Shown here: positions 61,824-64,000 of the stretch, piece after piece | Position numbering within the stretch: position 1 is the first letter of the stretch | Layout of the letters: each line of letters opens with the position of its first letter | Origin: Duncaniella muricolitica | GTDB lineage: Bacteria; Bacteroidota; Bacteroidia; Bacteroidales; Muribaculaceae | Direction: 5' to 3' | NCBI GenBank assembly: GCA_025808375.1 | Contig: CP061009.1 | Span: 2,108,001 to 2,172,000 of the forward strand | DNA: 64,000 nt | Made by a program: the position numbers and the translations under genes | The notes under the pieces: generated by a model | What the model was told of the DNA's origin: nothing | Databases searched by the model: none | What the model saw: only the letters and a program-made list of their open reading frames with translations

Positions 61824-62674
61824 GAGGGATGTATAGCTGTGACAAATCTGTCCTTGCCGTGTATATCCTTGACACTCTGCACATCGGTCCATCCGTCAGC
61901 CTCAAGCATGGCACACAGTTGTGAGCGGTAGAGCGGGTTGATTTCGAGATAGAGCCTGCTGCCGGGACGTCCTGCCTTGAGGGCGTTGGCCGAGATGGAT
62001 CTGTAGAACAGCAGCGGATTGTCGTCGGGCACAAAGAGCGCGCCGTGAGGCTCATAGTCGAGTACATTGGCCTCCATGAGCTTGTCCTCGCTTTGGGCGA
62101 TGTAAGGTGGATTGGAGACAATGATGTCAAAAGTGGAGTCGGGGAGCGATGTGGGTTGCAGGGCGTCCTCGATGATGAATGATACCTTTGTCTTACACGC
62201 GGCGGCATTGTCTCGCGCCACCTCCAGAGCCTCGGCCGATATGTCGGTGGCTGTGACTGCGGCAAATGGCAGGCTACGGGCCAAAGCTATGGCGATGCAT
62301 CCCGATCCGGTGCATATGTCGAGCGCGTGCAGGTCGGGGATGTCGCGATAGTCTCGCTCGATGATGTCGACCAGTTCGGAGGTTTCCTCGCGTGGGATCA
62401 GCACGGCGGGGGTCACTTTGAGTGTAAGGCCATGCCAATAGGTAGTCCCGAGTATATATTGTATCGGCTCGTGGCGCAGCAGTCGGCCGATGATTGTATC
62501 AATGGCTGTGATGAGCTCGGGGTCGGCCTCACGGTCAGAGTTGAGCATTATGTCGGTCTGCGACCAACCCTTGATGTGCTCGAGGATGATGCGCATGAGC
62601 CATCGCGACTCCGACTCCTCATAGACTGGCGCGAGCTGCTGCATGCATTGGCGGGTGTATTGTGATATTGTCAT
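61820..62674 (-). CDS. prmC: Peptide chain release factor glutamine methyltransferase
   Basis: 284 residues. It methylates the GGQ glutamine of RF1 and RF2 with SAM. SAM-binding VTPAVLIPREETSELVD and LDICTGSGCIAIALARSLPFAAVTATDISAEALEVARDNA are followed by the substrate motif NPPYIAQSE (about residue 190). It overlaps recX downstream and the histidine kinase upstream by 4 bases each. Confidence 0.94.
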   Translation of the reverse strand: MTISQYTRQCMQQLAPVYEESESRWLMRIILEHIKGWSQTDIMLNSDREADPELITAIDTIIGRLLRHEPIQYILGTTYWHGLTLKVTPAVLIPREETSELVDIIERDYRDIPDLHALDICTGSGCIAIALARSLPFAAVTATDISAEALEVARDNAAACKTKVSFIIEDALQPTSLPDSTFDIIVSNPPYIAQSEDKLMEANVLDYEPHGALFVPDDNPLLFYRSISANALKAGRPGSRLYLEINPLYRSQLCAMLEADGWTDVQSVKDIHGKDRFVTAIHPS

Positions 62675-63882
62675 TCTTTACGCAGTGGGATCTCTATGGT
62701 GAACGTCGAACCGGCTCCCGGTTCGGACTGCTTTACGTAGATGCGTCCTTCGTGATACTCCTCGATGATACGTCTGGCCAGGGTGAGACCGAGTCCCCAG
62801 CCACGGCTCTTTGTGGTGAATCCGGGGTTGAAGATGGTCTTGAGATGTTTGCGCGAGATGCCTTTGCCGGTGTCGGTGATGTCGACCGCGGCATTGTCTT
62901 TGTCAGCGTAGATTCTCACTGTTATGGAACCTTTTCCCTCCATGGCGTCAACAGCATTCTTGATGAGATTTTCCATCACCCACTCGGTGAGCGGTGCTGA
63001 TAGTCTTACAGGCAGTGGGCGGTCGGAGGGGATGATGCTGAAGTTGATGCGTTGCGATATGCGGGTCGACATGTATTCGGCCGAACGTATGGCCACTTCA
63101 TTAAGGTCTTCATCATCCATCGACGGGCGCGAGCCGATTTTTGAGAATCGTGAAGCTATTGTCGACAGGCGTTTGACATCCTTATTCATCTCGGCCACTG
63201 TCTCGCGGTCAACGCCCATGTCGCCAAGCAGTTCCATCCATGCGAGCAGCGAAGAGATAGGGGTGCCAAGCTGATGAGCAGTCTCCTTGGAGAGTCCTAC
63301 CCATACTTTGTTTTGCTCGGCGCGTTGGGTCGACGATACGGCATAATACACGATGAGTATAAACGCCATGAGCACCACTATCTGTATATATGGATAATAG
63401 CTGAGAGCTTTTAGCAGACGTGAGTCCTCATAATAGAGATACTGACATCCTGCCTCGTCCATGTCGATTTTGATAACGTTGGGTGTGTGGCGCATGTCAT
63501 CGAGCTTGTCTTTGAGAAAGTCACGATTTTTTTCGCTGATGTCGAGAGGTGAGAGTGAGTCAACGGGCTCCGGAAGCCGAAAGTTGCGGTGCATCATTAT
63601 ATTGCCCTCGTCGTCGGTGAGCAACACGGGGATGTTGCTGTTACCTTCGATGATTGAGAGCAGAAAGTCGATCGATGATGACGCGCCGCCGCTGTCGTCG
63701 GCCGAGGCCTTGACTATCTCGCGTGTGGCGTCGGCCCATATCTGCATCCTTGACCGCTCTTGTTCGGAGAGATCTTTGACGAGCGAGTCGGAGAAGTAGA
63801 GAAACACACCTACGACTGCCAGCGACACCACCATAAATATGATGGTGCCGTAGCGGCGTATTTCGTAGATGTTGAGTTGCAT
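62671..63882 (-). CDS. Membrane sensor histidine kinase
   Basis: 403 residues. Two membrane helices (about 10-31 and 165-185) enclose a periplasmic sensor region. The HisKA motif is LSKETAHQLGTPISSLLAWMELL (phospho-His). The ATPase domain has the N box ENLIKNAVDAM, G1 DITDTGKGIS and G2 GWGLGLTLARRIIEEYHEG. It would sense an envelope signal, but no response regulator is adjacent within the window. It overlaps prmC by ATGA and is probably the first gene of this run. Confidence 0.88.
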   Translation of the reverse strand: MQLNIYEIRRYGTIIFMVVSLAVVGVFLYFSDSLVKDLSEQERSRMQIWADATREIVKASADDSGGASSSIDFLLSIIEGNSNIPVLLTDDEGNIMMHRNFRLPEPVDSLSPLDISEKNRDFLKDKLDDMRHTPNVIKIDMDEAGCQYLYYEDSRLLKALSYYPYIQIVVLMAFILIVYYAVSSTQRAEQNKVWVGLSKETAHQLGTPISSLLAWMELLGDMGVDRETVAEMNKDVKRLSTIASRFSKIGSRPSMDDEDLNEVAIRSAEYMSTRISQRINFSIIPSDRPLPVRLSAPLTEWVMENLIKNAVDAMEGKGSITVRIYADKDNAAVDITDTGKGISRKHLKTIFNPGFTTKSRGWGLGLTLARRIIEEYHEGRIYVKQSEPGAGSTFTIEIPLRKE

Positions 63883-63906
63883 CGTATTTCGGAGGAAGGA
63901 GGATAC

Positions 63907-64000
63907 AAAAGTTTCATAAAGACAGACGAAATATAAGTGTTTGTGTAATAATTCCCGATTATGAAAATCAGGCTTATATTCCCGTCTTTATGAAACTTTT
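63907..64000. terminator. Large inverted repeat at the right edge
   Basis: AAAAGTTTCATAAAGAC and its exact complement (63984-64000) form a 17-bp stem, with further imperfect pairing inward (ATATAAG against CTTATAT). It lies upstream of the histidine kinase, so it probably ends a neighbouring gene beyond the window, though a mobile palindrome is possible. Confidence 0.55.

Overview
The window is a 64 kb chromosomal segment of a Bacteroidota bacterium, most likely order Bacteroidales and plausibly family Muribaculaceae; the family is inferred, not proven. The evidence is a MoxR/DUF58/BatABCDE operon, a FimA/Mfa1-type fimbrial operon with DUF3575, DUF3868 and DUF4906 partners, a B12-dependent ribonucleotide reductase, DUF4290, PepSY-like and DUF3332 lipoproteins, a remnant of a type IX secretion C-terminal domain, few clear Shine-Dalgarno sequences, and promoters of the Bacteroides form TT(T)G-N20-TAnnTTTG. 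I saw no rRNA, tRNA, CRISPR array, intact transposase or phage gene.

Layout. 0-12.5 kb: a broken glutaminase-like gene at the left edge, a PepSY-like lipoprotein, a sodium symporter, a Crp/Fnr regulator divergent from priA, an EamA exporter divergent from an Lrp regulator, then vanZ-like, DUF3332, mltF-like, purM and a universal stress protein. 12.7-21.7 kb: a small helix-turn-helix protein and, on the minus strand, the aerotolerance operon moxR - DUF58 - hypothetical - batA - batB - batC - batD - batE. 21.9-28.3 kb: an HU protein overlapping a second HU-type protein that carries a membrane helix and a LysM-like domain, then proS (with a MITE-like palindrome against its stop codon), an OmpA-like protein, an acidic small protein, rimM, DUF4290 and fabG. 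28.4-49.4 kb: TetR, nitroreductase, class II ribonucleotide reductase, two lipoproteins, SUI1, an AddA-like helicase-nuclease, a type IX C-terminal-domain remnant, a ROK sugar-kinase-like protein, an operon of alpha/beta hydrolase - membrane-anchored MurF - Ddl, rlmH, nadC, a lysophospholipase-like hydrolase, ligA, and the pair YhcH-family protein - glutamine synthetase.

49.5-60.5 kb is the clearest accessory region: a six-gene fimbrial operon on the plus strand (DUF3575, DUF3868/OmpA-like, Mfa1-type major subunit, Mfa2/FimB-type anchor, an accessory subunit and a large DUF4906 putative tip adhesin). It has a strong predicted promoter, an approximately 355-nt leader holding a C8 tract inside a short upstream ORF, and a large hairpin right after the major subunit gene. 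The last third of the tip gene changes abruptly to AT-rich sequence, as expected of a swapped adhesin module. 60.6-63.9 kb: comF, recX, prmC and a sensor histidine kinase in 4-bp overlapping series on the minus strand.

The points most worth a second look are the HU-membrane-LysM protein, the fimbrial leader with its homopolymer tract and the mosaic tip gene, the MITE-like element whose flanking TTA coincides with the proS stop, the promoters that abut the start codons of priA and rlmH, and the decayed genes (glutaminase, type IX cargo).
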